NCBI RefSeq assembly: GCF_900090045.1
Contig: NC_041783.1
Location: 1,137,501-1,201,500 of the forward strand
Origin: Plasmodium malariae
Lineage: Eukaryota; Apicomplexa; Aconoidasida; Haemosporida; Plasmodiidae
DNA length: 64,000 nucleotides
Direction: 5' to 3'
Under the pieces are notes generated by a model that saw nothing but the letters and a program-made list of their open reading frames with translations, made no database searches and had not been told where the DNA came from. Of the stretch, positions 10,571 through 22,200 are shown piece after piece. The position numbers were made by a program, and so were the translations under genes. The stretch's first letter is position 1. Each line of letters opens with the position of its first letter.

Positions 10571-10750
10571 CAGCTCTGGAAGTGATATGCGATATAGGGA
10601 AAAAAAAAAAAAAATAAAATTGGTACAAATAAATACACGTATAAAAAAAATAATTACGCATAAATACAAATAAAAACGAGTAAAAAACAAATAAGCGTAT
10701 GCAAAGATACAAACTAACGGACGAATGGAGGTACGAAATATACAAATATA

Positions 10751-10803
<53 letters not shown>

Positions 10804-11677
10804 ATATATGCACACTTGGGAAAATGGTACATATATTTTACCTTAATATTCTATCCTTTATTTTGTAGCCTTGCTGTATAACCGTTGCAACAGTCCCCTT
10901 CTCTTTGGTGCTATCATTAATTTCAAAAATTGCTTCATGAAATAAAGGATTGAATTTTTCATTAATCGGGTTATATTTGTCAATTCCGTACTTATTAAAA
11001 ATGTTATGTAGTATCGTTTCTGTCATTTGAATTCCTTTATATATATTATTTATTTCTTCATTTTGTTTTAATGATTCTTCATTTATGTTTTTAATAGCTA
11101 AAGCTAAATTATCAGCAACGTCTAGTAACGACTTTGCAAAATTACTAATACAATATAATTTACTGTTTTCAATTTCTTTCATATATCTATTTCTTAAATT
11201 TTCATTTTCTGCTAACACAGATAAGTATTTTTCTTTTAGTATTTTATTATCTACGATTTTTTCTTCCATATCTTTTTTAATTCTTTTTATTTTGTTAATT
11301 AAATCAATTTTGTTATATGTTTCATAATTTATTTCTTTTTTCCCCTCATCCTCTTTTTCGAAATTTTCTGACTCGTTCAGCATATTTTCTTTATCATCTT
11401 CTTTTTCTCCTGAGTTGTCATTTTTTTTTTCATTAAATTTTCCTACTTTCTTTTTCTCCTTTTTATTATTTCCCTCTTCTTTGCTACTGCTACATGTTTT
11501 GTCAGACATTGTTGATGCACTAGTGAAATAGCGTTGTTTCATGAACTTTTCACATTTATCGTTTTTCCAAAAATTTATGTAATTTCTTCGAAATAGAGGA
11601 GCTGATTGCATCCCGTATAGTACACTTGAAGGGTGCCTGCATATTAACCCCCTCTTCAAAAAATTAGCGTATTTCAT
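10545..11677 (-). CDS. GrpE, mitochondrial nucleotide exchange factor (2 exons)
   Basis: GrpE/Mge1 releases ADP from mitochondrial Hsp70 and serves protein import and folding in the matrix. Exon 1 is 10842-11677 and exon 2 is 10545-10575. The 266-bp intron has donor AG|GTAAAA and acceptor TTCCAG and carries a TA microsatellite. Unspliced, the frame stops at ...KDRILR; splicing adds AAKVGVVKN, restoring the GrpE C-terminal beta strand (family pattern GxxLxxRxLRPAxVxV). The protein is 288 residues. Residues 1-60 are Arg/Ser/Tyr-rich and mitochondrial-leader-like; 65-105 are Lys/Glu-rich; from about 115 the long dimer helix begins (KDMEEKIVDNKILKEKYLSV), followed by the four-helix and beta domains. 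TIM44, its partner in the import motor, is also in this window. Confidence 0.93.
10755..10803. repeat. TA microsatellite in the GrpE intron
   Basis: About 24 TA units inside the intron of the GrpE gene. The frames of Y-I-Y-I across it are artefacts. Confidence 0.9.
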
Positions 11678-11726
11678 AATGTAAAAAGGGTGAGGGGAAA
11701 AGAAAAAACGAAAAAAAGAAGAGAAA

Positions 11727-11940
11727 GATGGTGGGGAAAAAGCGAAAGATGGGGAAAAAGCGAAAGATGGGGAAAAAGCGAAAGATGGGAAAGAAGCGAA
11801 AGATGCGAAAGATGGAAAGAAGCGAAAGATGGGAAAGAAGCGAAGAAAGAAGCGAAAGATGGGAAAGAAGCGAAAGATGGGAAAGAAGCGAAAGATGGGA
11901 AAGAAGCGAAAGATGGGAAAGAAGCGAAAGAACTGAGAAG
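11727..11940. repeat. 18-bp polypurine minisatellite upstream of GrpE
   Basis: About eleven copies of an 18-bp unit (GATGGGAAAGAAGCGAAA and GATGGGGAAAAAGCGAAA) sit about 50 bp before the GrpE ATG. The plus strand of 11690-11965 is almost all purine. Frames across it (KRKMGK, S-F-A-S-F-P) are periodic artefacts. Confidence 0.95.
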
Positions 11941-12165
11941 AGGAGAAAGAAATAAAAAGATAGGATAAAAAGAAAATAATAAAAATATCAAAAATAGAAC
12001 AAAATGAAAATAAATGAGAGAACTAAAAGAACGAAATTTGTGAAAAAATTCTGAACAGTTAATAACTACAAGTTAATTTAGAATAATTTTCTGAACATGC
12101 TAGCTTTTTTTTTTTTTTTTTTTTGTTTCCAAAAAAATAAGAACAAGTAAAAAATATTTTTATTA

Positions 12166-13107
12166 ATGGCTCTCATTGAATTCTACGACATTGTATATGC
12201 TGCATTTATATAATAAAACAGAAATATTTTCATATATACCATATTTTTATAAAAAAAAAAAAAAAAAAAAGGGAATGCTCTGTTTTAAAAAAGCGAAGAG
12301 AAAAAATATAAAATGTAGTTCCAAAAAAAAAAAAAAAAAAGAAAGTGAAAATATGCACTTAGAAAGTGTTCGTCAAAAACTATATCTAAAGAGAAAAAAA
12401 AAAGAAAAATATCTATAAGGTTATACATTAAAAACATTTGGAAACACACATATGCGAAAGCACTATATTTGATTTAGCGGGTATATAAAATGTTTGTGTT
12501 CGTCAGAAATATTGTGCGGATATGCCACCCCTGTTCGTTATGCAGCATGTACATTCTTATTTATGTGTGCATGCATATTAATACATGTACGTATGTTGTA
12601 TGTTGTATATATGAATATATGTATATATGTACGCAAGTACGCATGTACATAGAACGTTTTATATTTACGCATCACCACACGTGTGCTGGTAACGGTTTAC
12701 CATCATGTTATCTTTTCACAAGCTCACCCTTTATTAAGTCATTTTTTAAATTTTTGAAAAAAATACCAATAGAAGAAAGAGTAACATTAGCTTTACCATT
12801 TTCGTCTAAGGTTAGAGAAAAAGAATAAACCTACAACTGCGCTTTTTCCCTTTCGTATTTTTTATTTTAATCGTCCCTTCTATTTTTTCATATAATCCTC
12901 CAAAAAATTTTCCTTTGAAAAATTGCACATAATGATATATGTGGATTGAAATGGAATACGTTCGATGTATTATTTATTTTAGCAGCAAAAAAGAAAGAAA
13001 AAAAGAAAATTCGTATACCTTTTATAAATAAAGTCGTAGGGATGAAATCAAACGAATCTTGTGTACAAGATATCATGATAACTAGCAGTTCAGTATACGT
13101 AATATAG
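12166..13107 (+). CDS. Candidate 4-exon gene, unknown function (about 99 residues)
   Basis: Not recognised. Proposed exons: 12166-12192 (MALIEFYDI, donor ATT|GTATAT), 12478-12548 (after TTGATTTAG; RVYKMFVFVRNIVRICHPC...), 12723-12810 (after TTTTCACAAG; SPFIKSFFKFLKKIPIEERV..., donor AAG|GTTAGA) and 12994-13107 (IRIPFINKVVGMKSNESCVQ... to TAG). The first three junctions are in phase. The fourth exon needs an acceptor at GCAAAAAAG rather than the better TTTTAG 11 nt earlier, which would give an early stop. A homopolymer length difference could explain this. If the third exon is not spliced, the protein ends VREKE at 12828. Basic and hydrophobic throughout. No domain recognised. Confidence 0.35.
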
Positions 13108-13416
13108 TATATCAAAGGAGCAATACACATGTATGCGTACTACAATGAAAAGAAACTATTTTTCACTTACTCGATACAAAAGTTTACACATAGGGCGTAC
13201 AACATGTGTGCATGTATGTTTTTCTTACATAATAAATTAAAAATTTTATATAAACACTAAAAAAATTTAATTAAAATACAAATAATTTATGAGTTAAACC
13301 GAATTTTTGCTCAAATGGAAAAAGTAAAAAAAAAAATAAAAAAAAAAGGGGAAAAAGGGATGAAACGAATAAAAGGAAAAATGGATAAAGAGAAAATTTT
13401 TCATGTATCCTTTTTC

Positions 13417-14910
13417 CTACAGGGACTTCAAAACAATTGCAGCTAGTTTGCTATTCTGATTAATTTCATCCTTCAGTAAACGTTTTTCGCACTTTTGCTT
13501 CGTTACAATGCTATTGTTAACTCTGAGTTTTTTTTCTTTTTTTAATTTTTTGTCTTTTCTTCCAAATGTCGAGGATGAGATCTGCGCCCTGGGGGGAAAA
13601 GGCAAACAAATAAAAGTATGTGCACATGTGTAACGTACATGTGTGTATATACATATGTACATATGTATGTATAATTATTTATATGTGTATATATATGTAT
13701 ACAATCACACGAATAAACTTGCAATAAATAAACATTGCAAAGATAAAAAAATAAAATGAATACATGTTTAAAGAAAAGAAAAAGGCTTCACAATCCACGT
13801 CGAGCGCAATTGTTCATTTGGAAAAAAAGCATTATTAAAGGAGATAACGCAAAAAAAAAAAAATGCTTATATTATATTGCATATATATACATAAAAAACG
13901 TTGCTCTTTCCTCTGCTTTTTATTTTTTTTCTTTTTCTTTTTCTTTTTCGTTTCCTTTTCTTTTATTTCTCCTTACACTTTGAGGCTGTCCATCAAGTTT
14001 TCCCTCTTTCTTTTTTGCCTTTCTATGTATTTTATGTCTTCCGTAGAAATGCCCTCTTGATCGAACTTATTTCTCATTTCTCTTATTTTCTGTTTCATTT
14101 TTTTAATTTCTTTTTCTTCTTCTATTTGTTCAAATGGGTCTTCATATATATCTTCGTTTTGTTTATACTCATGAACAAAGTTTGCATTTTCTTCATTTAT
14201 TTTAATTTGTTTTTTTTGAAAACGCCTCACCCAACCTTTCGTATTTTTATCAAACAATAAACCACTCTTATTTTTTTTTTTCAACAATTTACTTTGTGCA
14301 AACATTTCCCATTTGGTACTTTTTTTTATTTTTGGTATTTTTGAATATCTAGGTATATTAAAAAAATTATTTTTTGTAACATGATAGATTATTTCTCCAT
14401 CTCCATCCTTTTCATTTTTTAACTCGTTTATTTTTTTAAAAATAAGGTCCAAATTTTCGCTCACCTTTGCCTTTATGCTGCACGTGGTGATGGAGAGAGA
14501 AAAAATAAAATAAAATAAAATAAAAAAGAACAAATAAATAAAAGAGGTATTTGCGCGCATACACACATACCACATATATGTGCATAAATGCATACTACAT
14601 TTATATGTATATATATAACTGCATGTATCTTTCTGGGCTGCAATATAGGCCCACGACCGTACAATCGCTTGTATATATATACGTAAAAATATACACATAT
14701 ATATCTATAATGTAGGAATACTCGAGAATGCCGTTAATTGTATATTTTTCAATGATGCTTCAAAGAAAATATTTTTATGTTTCCGCGTAACATGAAAAGT
14801 CAAATATGTAAACTTTTTATTTTAGCTTTTTTGTATTACTCATTGTCCGCAGTAATTATGGAGTTGTCATATGCTAAAAGATGCTGAGTACAAAACTCGA
14901 TATTACTCAT
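13417..14910 (-). CDS. RRS1-like ribosome biogenesis regulatory protein (3 exons)
   Basis: RRS1 is a nucleolar factor needed to bring the 5S RNP into pre-60S ribosomes. Exons: 14840-14910, 13977-14477 and 13588 down to 13417, with introns of 362 and 388 bp and phases 2 and 2. The total is 247 residues. Exon 1 (MSNIEFCTQHLLAYDNSI...) matches the family start (YDLGNLLAxDxNPL). Exon 2 has the core: PRYSKIPKIKKSTKWEMFAQ, then KKKNKSGLLFDKNTKGWVRR, like KPKPxTRWExFAxxKGI and KKKRSRLVWDExTGEWVPR. Exon 3 carries SSSTFGRKDKKLKKEKK, like the family's STASxGKFDKKL. Acidic and basic coiled stretches lie between. Unspliced reading of exon 2 begins with spurious repeat-derived residues. Nucleolar location is inferred from the family. 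Confidence 0.88.
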
Positions 14911-15255
14911 TTTTTTATTTGAAAAAAGAGAAGCATACTATTGTTAGATAGGACCGAAAAAGTTGAGAACATAGATGATTTTTAAAGACCTCTTCACACA
15001 AGCAGAATGTACATAAATATACAGAATATATGCATACAGTATGTACGTACAATATGTATATATAATACGTATACATTAATGAAGTGTCAAAATGGGCGTA
15101 ATTACGTACAAGAATATGCGGCAGTATTATTAACACTTACACATAGCTATTTTCTTTTTTGAAAATAATTAAAATTTACCAAAAAAAAAAAAAAATGAAC
15201 GTTCATATTTTTATTATGTAAACAAAAATACGCATTTTTTTACTGCGCTGTTATA
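14911..15255. other. 5' flank of the RRS1-like gene
   Basis: AT-rich intergenic DNA. A minus-strand frame at 14915-15136 has no support beyond length. Confidence 0.5.
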
Positions 15256-15572
15256 TAATGCATTTATGTATTCATGCATTTATGTATTCATGCATTTATG
15301 TATTCATGCATTTATGTATTCATGCATTTATGTATTCATGTATATGGGTATTCATGCATTTGGGTGTTCATTTATTTGATTATTCATGTATATGGGTATT
15401 CATGTATATGGTTATTCATGTATATGGGTATTCATGTATATGGGTATTCATGTATATGGGTATTCATGTATATGGGTATTCATGTATATGGGTATTCATG
15501 TATTTGGTTGTTCATTTATTTGGTTGTTCATTTATTTGGTTATTCATGTATTTGTGTATTCATGTAATTATG
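15256..15572. repeat. 16-bp minisatellite with two sub-families
   Basis: About 19 copies of a 16-bp unit. The first copies are TGCATTTATGTATTCA, then TGTATATGGGTATTCA, then TGTATTTGGTTGTTCA-like forms. All three plus-strand frames stay open across the array (M-H-L-C-I-H-A-F, C-I-W-V-F-M-Y-M-G-I-H-V-Y-G-Y-S) because 16-bp units without a stop shift frame each copy. Not a gene. Confidence 0.95.
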
Positions 15573-16090
15573 TATTTATATATTTACATATATACATATT
15601 TACATGTGCTTGCTAATTTTTACTTTTTTAATCTTTTAAACAATTTGAGCTCCGAGTAGATCGCTTTTTATCGTTTTTTTTTTCTTTTTTATTTTTGACT
15701 TATTAATATATATATTATTTATTATATATATTACGTATAATTCATTTTACTATTAATATTAATATTAATACTAATATTTTTTTTTTTTTTTTTTTTTTTT
15801 TTTGTTAAAAAAATATTCTTTTCAATTATCGAAAAAGGCACGTGCTGTAAAATTTTTTTTGTAATTTTTGGTCGCTTATTTAGCTCTCTTTTTTTTTATT
15901 TTATATTATTTTTTTTTTTGCTATGAATTTTTCAATGTTTTTGCAGTTATGCAGTTATGCAATTTTGACTTTTTTAAGTTATTACGTTTCACGTTTTTAC
16001 ATCTTAAGTTTTATATCTTAAGTTTTATATCTTACGTTTTACATCTTACGTTTTACATCTTACGTTTTACATTTCCCGCCCTCCTTTCGT
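15573..16090. other. Intergenic, very AT-rich
   Basis: A TTAATA-rich stretch, a poly-T of over 20 nt (about 15779-15803) and a short array of TTTTACATCTTACG/TTTTATATCTTAAG units (about 15985-16070). No gene seen. Confidence 0.6.
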
Positions 16091-16167
16091 TCATTAAAAT
16101 AAAAATGCAAAAAAAAGGTACAACTGAAAAAGGGGAAATGGCGGTTGAGAAGGAATTATTTTGAACA

Positions 16168-16597
16168 TCATCCGTTCAAAGTAATCCCTTGCAAGCTTTT
16201 GAAAATTTGTCGAAAAAGAGCTTTTTTCATACATAATAAAATAGTGCATATATATGTATATATATATATATATATGTACCCTCCGGTTGTGCAATTATAC
16301 TACATTTCTGTATGTGTATGGGGAAGTAAAAATTTTTTGGGGTTTTTATTTTTTACATTTTTGTGTGAAGTTACACATACATACATATGTACGTATATAT
16401 AACGCACGTATGTATAATGTACATGTAGTAAATGCAATACGTGTATATATTATATTTATAACACCTAAAGTATGCACGTTCATTTATACCCGAAACGTAT
16501 TCTTAACTGAGCATTTAAAGAGACTATATTTTATACTCAACCGCTGAGCATAACTTATATTTTTTTTTTGGCCTTTTTTTTTTTTTTTTTTTTTTTG
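16168..16597 (-). CDS. Candidate multi-exon gene, 3' part (62 residues), unknown function
   Basis: Not recognised. Three minus-strand exons join in phase: 16490-16597 (after TTTCTTATTAG; a poly-Lys start encoded by poly-A, then YAQRLSIKYSLFKCSVKNTF, donor CGG|GTATAA), 16280-16307 (after CACATACAG; KCSIIAQPE, donor GGAGG|GTACAT) and 16168-16220 (LFRQIFKSLQGITLNG, stop TGA). Phases are 0 then 1. The segments are less AT-rich than their flanks. No ATG is present in the first exon, so one or more 5' exons are missing; MQKSKSIPPYDQKW just upstream (about 16645-16695) is a possible fragment but I could not join it in phase. The complementary region also has an open minus-strand frame (16094-16249) in another phase. 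Confidence 0.3.
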
Positions 16598-16979
16598 CTA
16601 ATAAGAAAGTTATTGCATTTTTTATATGAAGGGTACATCTACTAATTTATCCATTTTTGATCATATGGTGGAATAGATTTACTTTTCTGCATTTTAAAAA
16701 ATGCACAAAGGGCAATTATTTTAAAAAATGAAGAATAATCTAAGTGGGGAAAAATAAAAAAACTGTGTAAATTTATTAACTGGTTTTCTTCTGCTTTTGG
16801 ACAAAATTGTAAAAAAGAGGAAAAAGAGAAGAAAAAAAGGAACGAAAATAAAGGAAAAAAAAAAAAAATACAAATTAACAATGAAACATTGCTGATGTGC
16901 GCAATTATGTATTATATAAGCTTCGTATTATATATATTTATATACATGTACATGTGCATTTATAAGTACAAGAGATATA

Positions 16980-17031
16980 TAAACATACATACATTCATAC
17001 ATACATTCATACATACATTCATACATACATT

Positions 17032-17062
<31 letters not shown>
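16980..17062. repeat. CATACATT microsatellite
   Basis: Tandem 12-bp CATACATTCATA units followed by (CATA)n. Frames reading H-T-F-I or M-Y-E-C are artefacts. Confidence 0.9.
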
Positions 17063-17065
<3 letters not shown>

Positions 17066-17193
17066 TATATATTTATTTATATTCATATATAATGTATGTA
17101 TAATATACCGCTTTGCCAATTTTCTATGTTATTCTTTTTTTTTAAAAAAAATTTGAAACGAAATTTCAACGGTTACAAAATTTAATTTATTGT

Positions 17194-17422
17194 TCATATG
17201 AAAGCACAGAAGAGATATCTACTATTAAAATATAAATTTATATATATATATTTTTTTTCTTTATCCGTGTTTCGTAATTGTTCTGATATGAATGAAACGT
17301 GTTAAAAAAGAAGCACTTACGTATATGTAAGTAAAGTACATATATGAATATACGTACGTACTTACCTCCTCGTAACAAAAAATTTTCGTAAAAAAAAGAA
17401 ATAAATGTAAACAAGGGAAAAC

Positions 17423-17462
<40 letters not shown>
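17194..17462 (-). CDS. Candidate 2-exon fragment, unknown function
   Basis: Exon-like segments 17366-17462 and 17194-17282 join in phase 1 across a GTAAGT donor and a TTCATATCAG acceptor. The join gives [18 protein letters not shown] followed by [20 protein letters not shown]... and a TGA stop. The 5' part reads through a TA microsatellite (Y-I-Y-I), so the true 5' end is unknown. Upstream on the same strand, 17811-17873 (MYTSVNEFNCKASFRCLCSS, ending CAT|GTAAAT) could be a first exon, but I could not link it. Confidence 0.22.
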
Positions 17463-17463
<1 letters not shown>

Positions 17464-17537
17464 CATACAAATAAAAGGTTTAGGGGAATTGCGTACGTAG
17501 TCGTGTACGCAGTGCTGCATTGCGCATTGTATATATA

Positions 17538-17599
<62 letters not shown>

Positions 17600-17600
17600 A
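17425..17600. repeat. TA microsatellites
   Basis: (TA)n at about 17428-17459 and a longer run at about 17529-17597, separated by a less AT-rich stretch (17470-17525). Confidence 0.85.
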
Positions 17601-17679
17601 AGCATATGAGTACTTACACGTGTATATACATATTGCATACTTAAGTAAATACATTCGTAATACATATATACTTCATACA

Positions 17680-17800
17680 TAATTTGTACATACATAATAC
17701 ATAAATATGTACATACATAATACATAAATATGTATATGCATAATACATAAATATGTATATGCATAATACATAAATATGTATATGCATAATACATACGCAA
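17680..17800. repeat. 23-bp minisatellite
   Basis: About five copies of a 23-bp unit (ATACATAAATATGTATATGCATA, earlier copies with ACATACATA). Confidence 0.85.
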
Positions 17801-17899
17801 GAATATTTACATGCGAACTACACAAGCAACGAAAGGATGCCTTACAATTGAACTCATTCACGCTTGTATACATATATGTAGTAGTAGCATAAGTTTATA

Positions 17900-18036
17900 A
17901 ACATTTCATTGATTTTAAATGTTCATGTAATAATTTTTATTTTTTTTTCCCATTATTTTGCATAAATAAAAATATATATTTTTTTCTCTATTTTTCAAGT
18001 TGATCATATACGATAATGCATATATTTTGCTCTAGT

Positions 18037-18081
<45 letters not shown>

Positions 18082-19215
18082 TCATCATTTTTTATTATAT
18101 ATTATATATGATGTATAGTATATTATATATAATATATATATATATATATGGTGTATGATATGTAGTATATAAAATATATTTATATACATATAATATATTA
18201 TATAGTAAGAGAGATGGAATTCTATTTTAAGTGCAAAAGAATCATGATAACAGTACATATGTAATTATAGTTTTTATCCAAAATTTGTATATAATATTTT
18301 CACTATTCGACATTTCGGCAGTTCATTATTTTTCATTGTTTGACCTTTTCGACAATTCAACATTGAATTACTTTCCTCCGACAAAAAAAAAAAAAAAAAA
18401 AAAAGTAACGAAACAAAGCAGAATAGAGCAAAACGAAACAAAAAGAAAAGAGAGAGAAGAAAAAAACAAAAAAAAAAAAAAAAAAAAAAAAAGAGGAAAA
18501 GGTATATTTAATGTAAATCATATTTTTATTCCTATTTGTTTAATATGCATCGTAAGAATTTAATTTACTGAAAATCATAAAATTTTGAATGATTTGTAGA
18601 GAGTAAGGGAGTGTACGTAAATACGTATGTAATATATGCATATACACCTAAACATACTGATACGTACTTATTACACCCGCACGTACATACGTACAAACAT
18701 CCGCACATTTATAAATACATTTGTGCATTTAGCTAGGGGGAGCTCATATGCACGTTCATTGTAAGTAGTTAAAGTAAAACTATAGGAAAAAAAGAAAAGC
18801 AAATTGAAGTGAATAAAACAAATTAAAATCGAGTCAAACTGAGTCTATCCCAGTTAGTCCAAGTCAAACCGAGTAAACCAAATAAAATTTTTTTATCGTA
18901 TTTTCTTCTTTCAATCTGTACACACAAATTTATTCCTAACGTTATACATATCAAATGATATGTGCAAGTATTACTACAAAATTGAGGAAAATAATTAAAA
19001 AAAAAAAAATTGCACCATTAATGAAAAGATAAAAATAATATAGAAAAGGGGCGAATTAACGGTACTCAGTTGCTAAGATAAAAAAGAATAAGATACACTA
19101 ATAGGTAGAAAAAAATAAAAATAAAGCAAAGTACAAAAAAGTAAGGTATATACGGAAAAATACGCAAAATACGAAAAGCGCAGTACAACGAAAGGGCTAA
19201 CGGAGGAGAGGCAGA
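17900..19215. other. Intergenic before the large repeat gene
   Basis: Contains a poly-T of about 40 nt (18039-18079), TATA-rich stretches (18090-18205) and two poly-A runs (about 18385-18405, 18470-18492). A fragment at about 18214-18252 (MEFYFKCKRIMIT, ending at GTACAT) and a Lys-rich frame to 18563 are suggestive but unsupported. The 300 bp before 19216 are A-rich and likely 5' UTR. Confidence 0.5.
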
Positions 19216-22200
19216 ATGCTAGCGAAGGAAAAAAAAAAAAAAAGTATAAGGGGGCAAGGAATATACAATAAAGTGGAACAACGGACTATTTCAGTCGTTA
19301 CAAGGAAGCAGTCACAGGCAAACCTAAGACACGTGGAAAAACCAAAAAATTGTAGTGAGAGTATAAATAAAAGTACGAAGAGTAGCGCTAATAGCAGTGT
19401 GAATAGTAGTACGAATAGTAATACAAATAGTGTTACGAATAGTAGTACGAATAGTAATACAAATAGTGTTACGAATAGTAATACGAATAGTAATACGAAT
19501 ACGAATACGAATACTAATACCAATACTAATACGAATACTAATACCAATACTAATACCAATACTAATACCAATACGAATACTAATACGAATACTAATACGA
19601 ATACTAATAGTAAAATAAATACCAATACGAATACTAATAGTAAAATAAATACCAATACGAATACTAATAGTAAAATAAATACTAATACGAATAACGCGAA
19701 TATTAATGTAAATAATAAAAACATTGATGAGGATGCTAGAAGAATAAAAGAAACAAAATTTATTTTTGATAAAAATAGACAAAAAAATAAAAGCAGCGGT
19801 AGTGGCTGTGGTAATGGTAGTCATAGTAGCAGTAGCTGTAGTAGAGAAAGAAGAGGATTGAAGAAGCGGACTACTTCACCTGAAATGGATGATATAAATA
19901 TGAACAACAATTTTTATGAATTGGAGGACTACAATGAAGATGTAAGTATCGTCAGTTCGAAAGGAGGAAGTAAACTAGGTGTTAAGAAGAATAAGGGAGG
20001 TAATGAAAAAGCAAAAAAAAGGGCATGGGGTCAAATGGTTGTAGATGAAAAAGATAGAGAAAGTGAAGTAAAGGACGAAGAAGATTTGAAACATGTGGAA
20101 AATAAGGAAGATGCAGAGGATGAGGAAAAGCAAAGTAATAATGTAATAAATACCCTCGAAGGAATAAATCAAGAAAATCTAAATTGTAGTAATAAAAACA
20201 AAACAAAAGAGAAGAATTATGGATCGTTTGCTAAACGTGAAGGAAAAAGGAATAACTCAATGAAAGAACAAGAGGAAAGTAAAGAAATTAATTTAGACGC
20301 CTTTACAAAATATAATATTATTAAAAATAAAAAAGAGCACATAGTAATTGATGATAGTAACATATACATTGTTATAGATAACATGGATGAAAACTCAAAT
20401 GATAAAGCAGCAATTATTAGTAAATTAAATATTACTAATGATACTTACAATTTTTTGAAAAATAAAAATACTGGAAAGAATTTAAGTAAAATGAAGCTCG
20501 CCTCTCCGTATGTGGGTAAAACAGAAAAGGCAGAAAGATCAAGAGGGGCGGAAGCAGCAAGACGAGTGGAAGCAGCAAGGCGAGTGGAAGCAGCAAGACG
20601 AGTGGAAGCAGCAAGACGAGTGGAAGCAGCAAGACGAGTGGAAGCAGCAAGGCGAGTGGAAGCAGCAAGACGAGTGGAAGCAGCAAGACGAGTGGAAGCA
20701 GCATTACGAGTGGAAGCAGCAAGCACTGTGGAAGAAGATATGGAAGACGAAGTGAACGACGAAGACTTGAGCGAATGTGAAGAGTACGAGGAGGACTCCG
20801 ACGATTACGATAACAAAAGCGTTTCTATAAGGGGTATAGGAGAGGATTCTACAAATGATGAAGAGGATGATATAGAAATAAGTAATATTTACAAAACTTT
20901 GAAACAAGAAAATATGAAATTCGCAGATGGAATGAAAAAAGATGAAGGAATGATGGTAGAGATAGAAGAGGAAGAGGTGGAAAAGGAGAAGGATAAGGAT
21001 AAGGGAAAGGAGGAAGAAGAACCTATTGAGAAAATTTTAAAAAAAAGAAAAACAAAAAATGATAATAGCAACAAAGAACATAAGTTAAACATTGTAAGAT
21101 CACTTCTAAAGAGTGCTCACAGCGATTTGATGGTAATGGACCAAAATGATATGCAAATGAGTAGTAACACTATGAACATAAGGGAGCCATCTATTAGTCT
21201 AAATGAATTTTGTAATTATAGAAAGGGAAATTATAAGAACGAAGGAATAGAAGAAGGAAATTTGGAAAAAATAGAGGTAGCAAGGGAAAGAGGAGAAAGA
21301 GAAAGAAAGAGAAAACAAAACAACGAGAAGGTTAATAAAAAAGAAAAAGTAAAAACAGATTTAGAAAAGAATGAAACCAAGTCTAAAAATAATGAATTGG
21401 ATAAATTGTATAAACGGATTAATAGAAAAGAGGTAAAATATGACAAGCAGGGAAAGATAGGAGCTGAAAAATGCAAAGAAAAGGAAGAGTTCGACTACAA
21501 ACAATACAGCAAATTAATTAAATTAATTTCCATCTCGAGGGATATATCAAGATATAATGTGTATAAGGATAGCAATGATGCAGAGAAGAGCAGTAGCAGG
21601 AAAGGAAGTAATAGACGTACTAATAGTAGGAAAAGCGATAATAGATCGGGTAGTAGCGGATATGGAAGTAGTAGACAGGTAAGTAATAGACAGAACAGCA
21701 GTAGTAATAACAATAAAGAAAGCAGAAGAACAAGTGAACATGCACAGAATAATAAAGTGAAGGAGAAAACGGCTTCTCTAGAAAAAGGAAAATGTAAATT
21801 CAACAGTGAGATCAGAAGAAGCAATAAAAAGGCCGTGTCCATATGGGACAGTAAGAAAATCGAAGTAAGAGGAAAACAAATGAAAAATAAATCAAAATTA
21901 AGAACAACAAATATGTTTATGAACGAAGAGGAAGCAGCGGAAGAAGAAGAAACGAAAGCCGATGCAGAATGCACTTACAGCAATTCTTTTAAAAATGCGA
22001 ACATGGCGATGCAAGGTAATAATAAAAGAAGATCGATCTCACAAACTAATCATGTTAAAAACGTTAATAAAAAAATAAAAGAAAATTGTTATCGAATTGG
22101 TAACACATATAATAATTATGAACAAGAAAATGAAAACCTTCTTTTGGGTTTTAACTTAATGGATAATACAGCTAGTTACAAAAAAATGCACGAAATGCAG

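Noticed and set aside
13756..14260. Plus-strand frames rich in Phe/Ser/Leu
   Set aside because: Antisense to the RRS1-like exon, whose minus-strand reading is conserved and spliced consistently.
15258..15659. Three overlapping plus-strand frames reading Y-G-Y-S-C-I-W-V-F-M
   Set aside because: 16-bp tandem unit; no start context, no non-repeat part and all three frames equally open.
19197..19824. Long minus-strand frames over the Thr-Asn region of the large gene
   Set aside because: They exist only because the (T-N)n DNA repeat lacks stops in all frames; residue content is pure V-F-V-L or T-I-R-I-S-I repeat.
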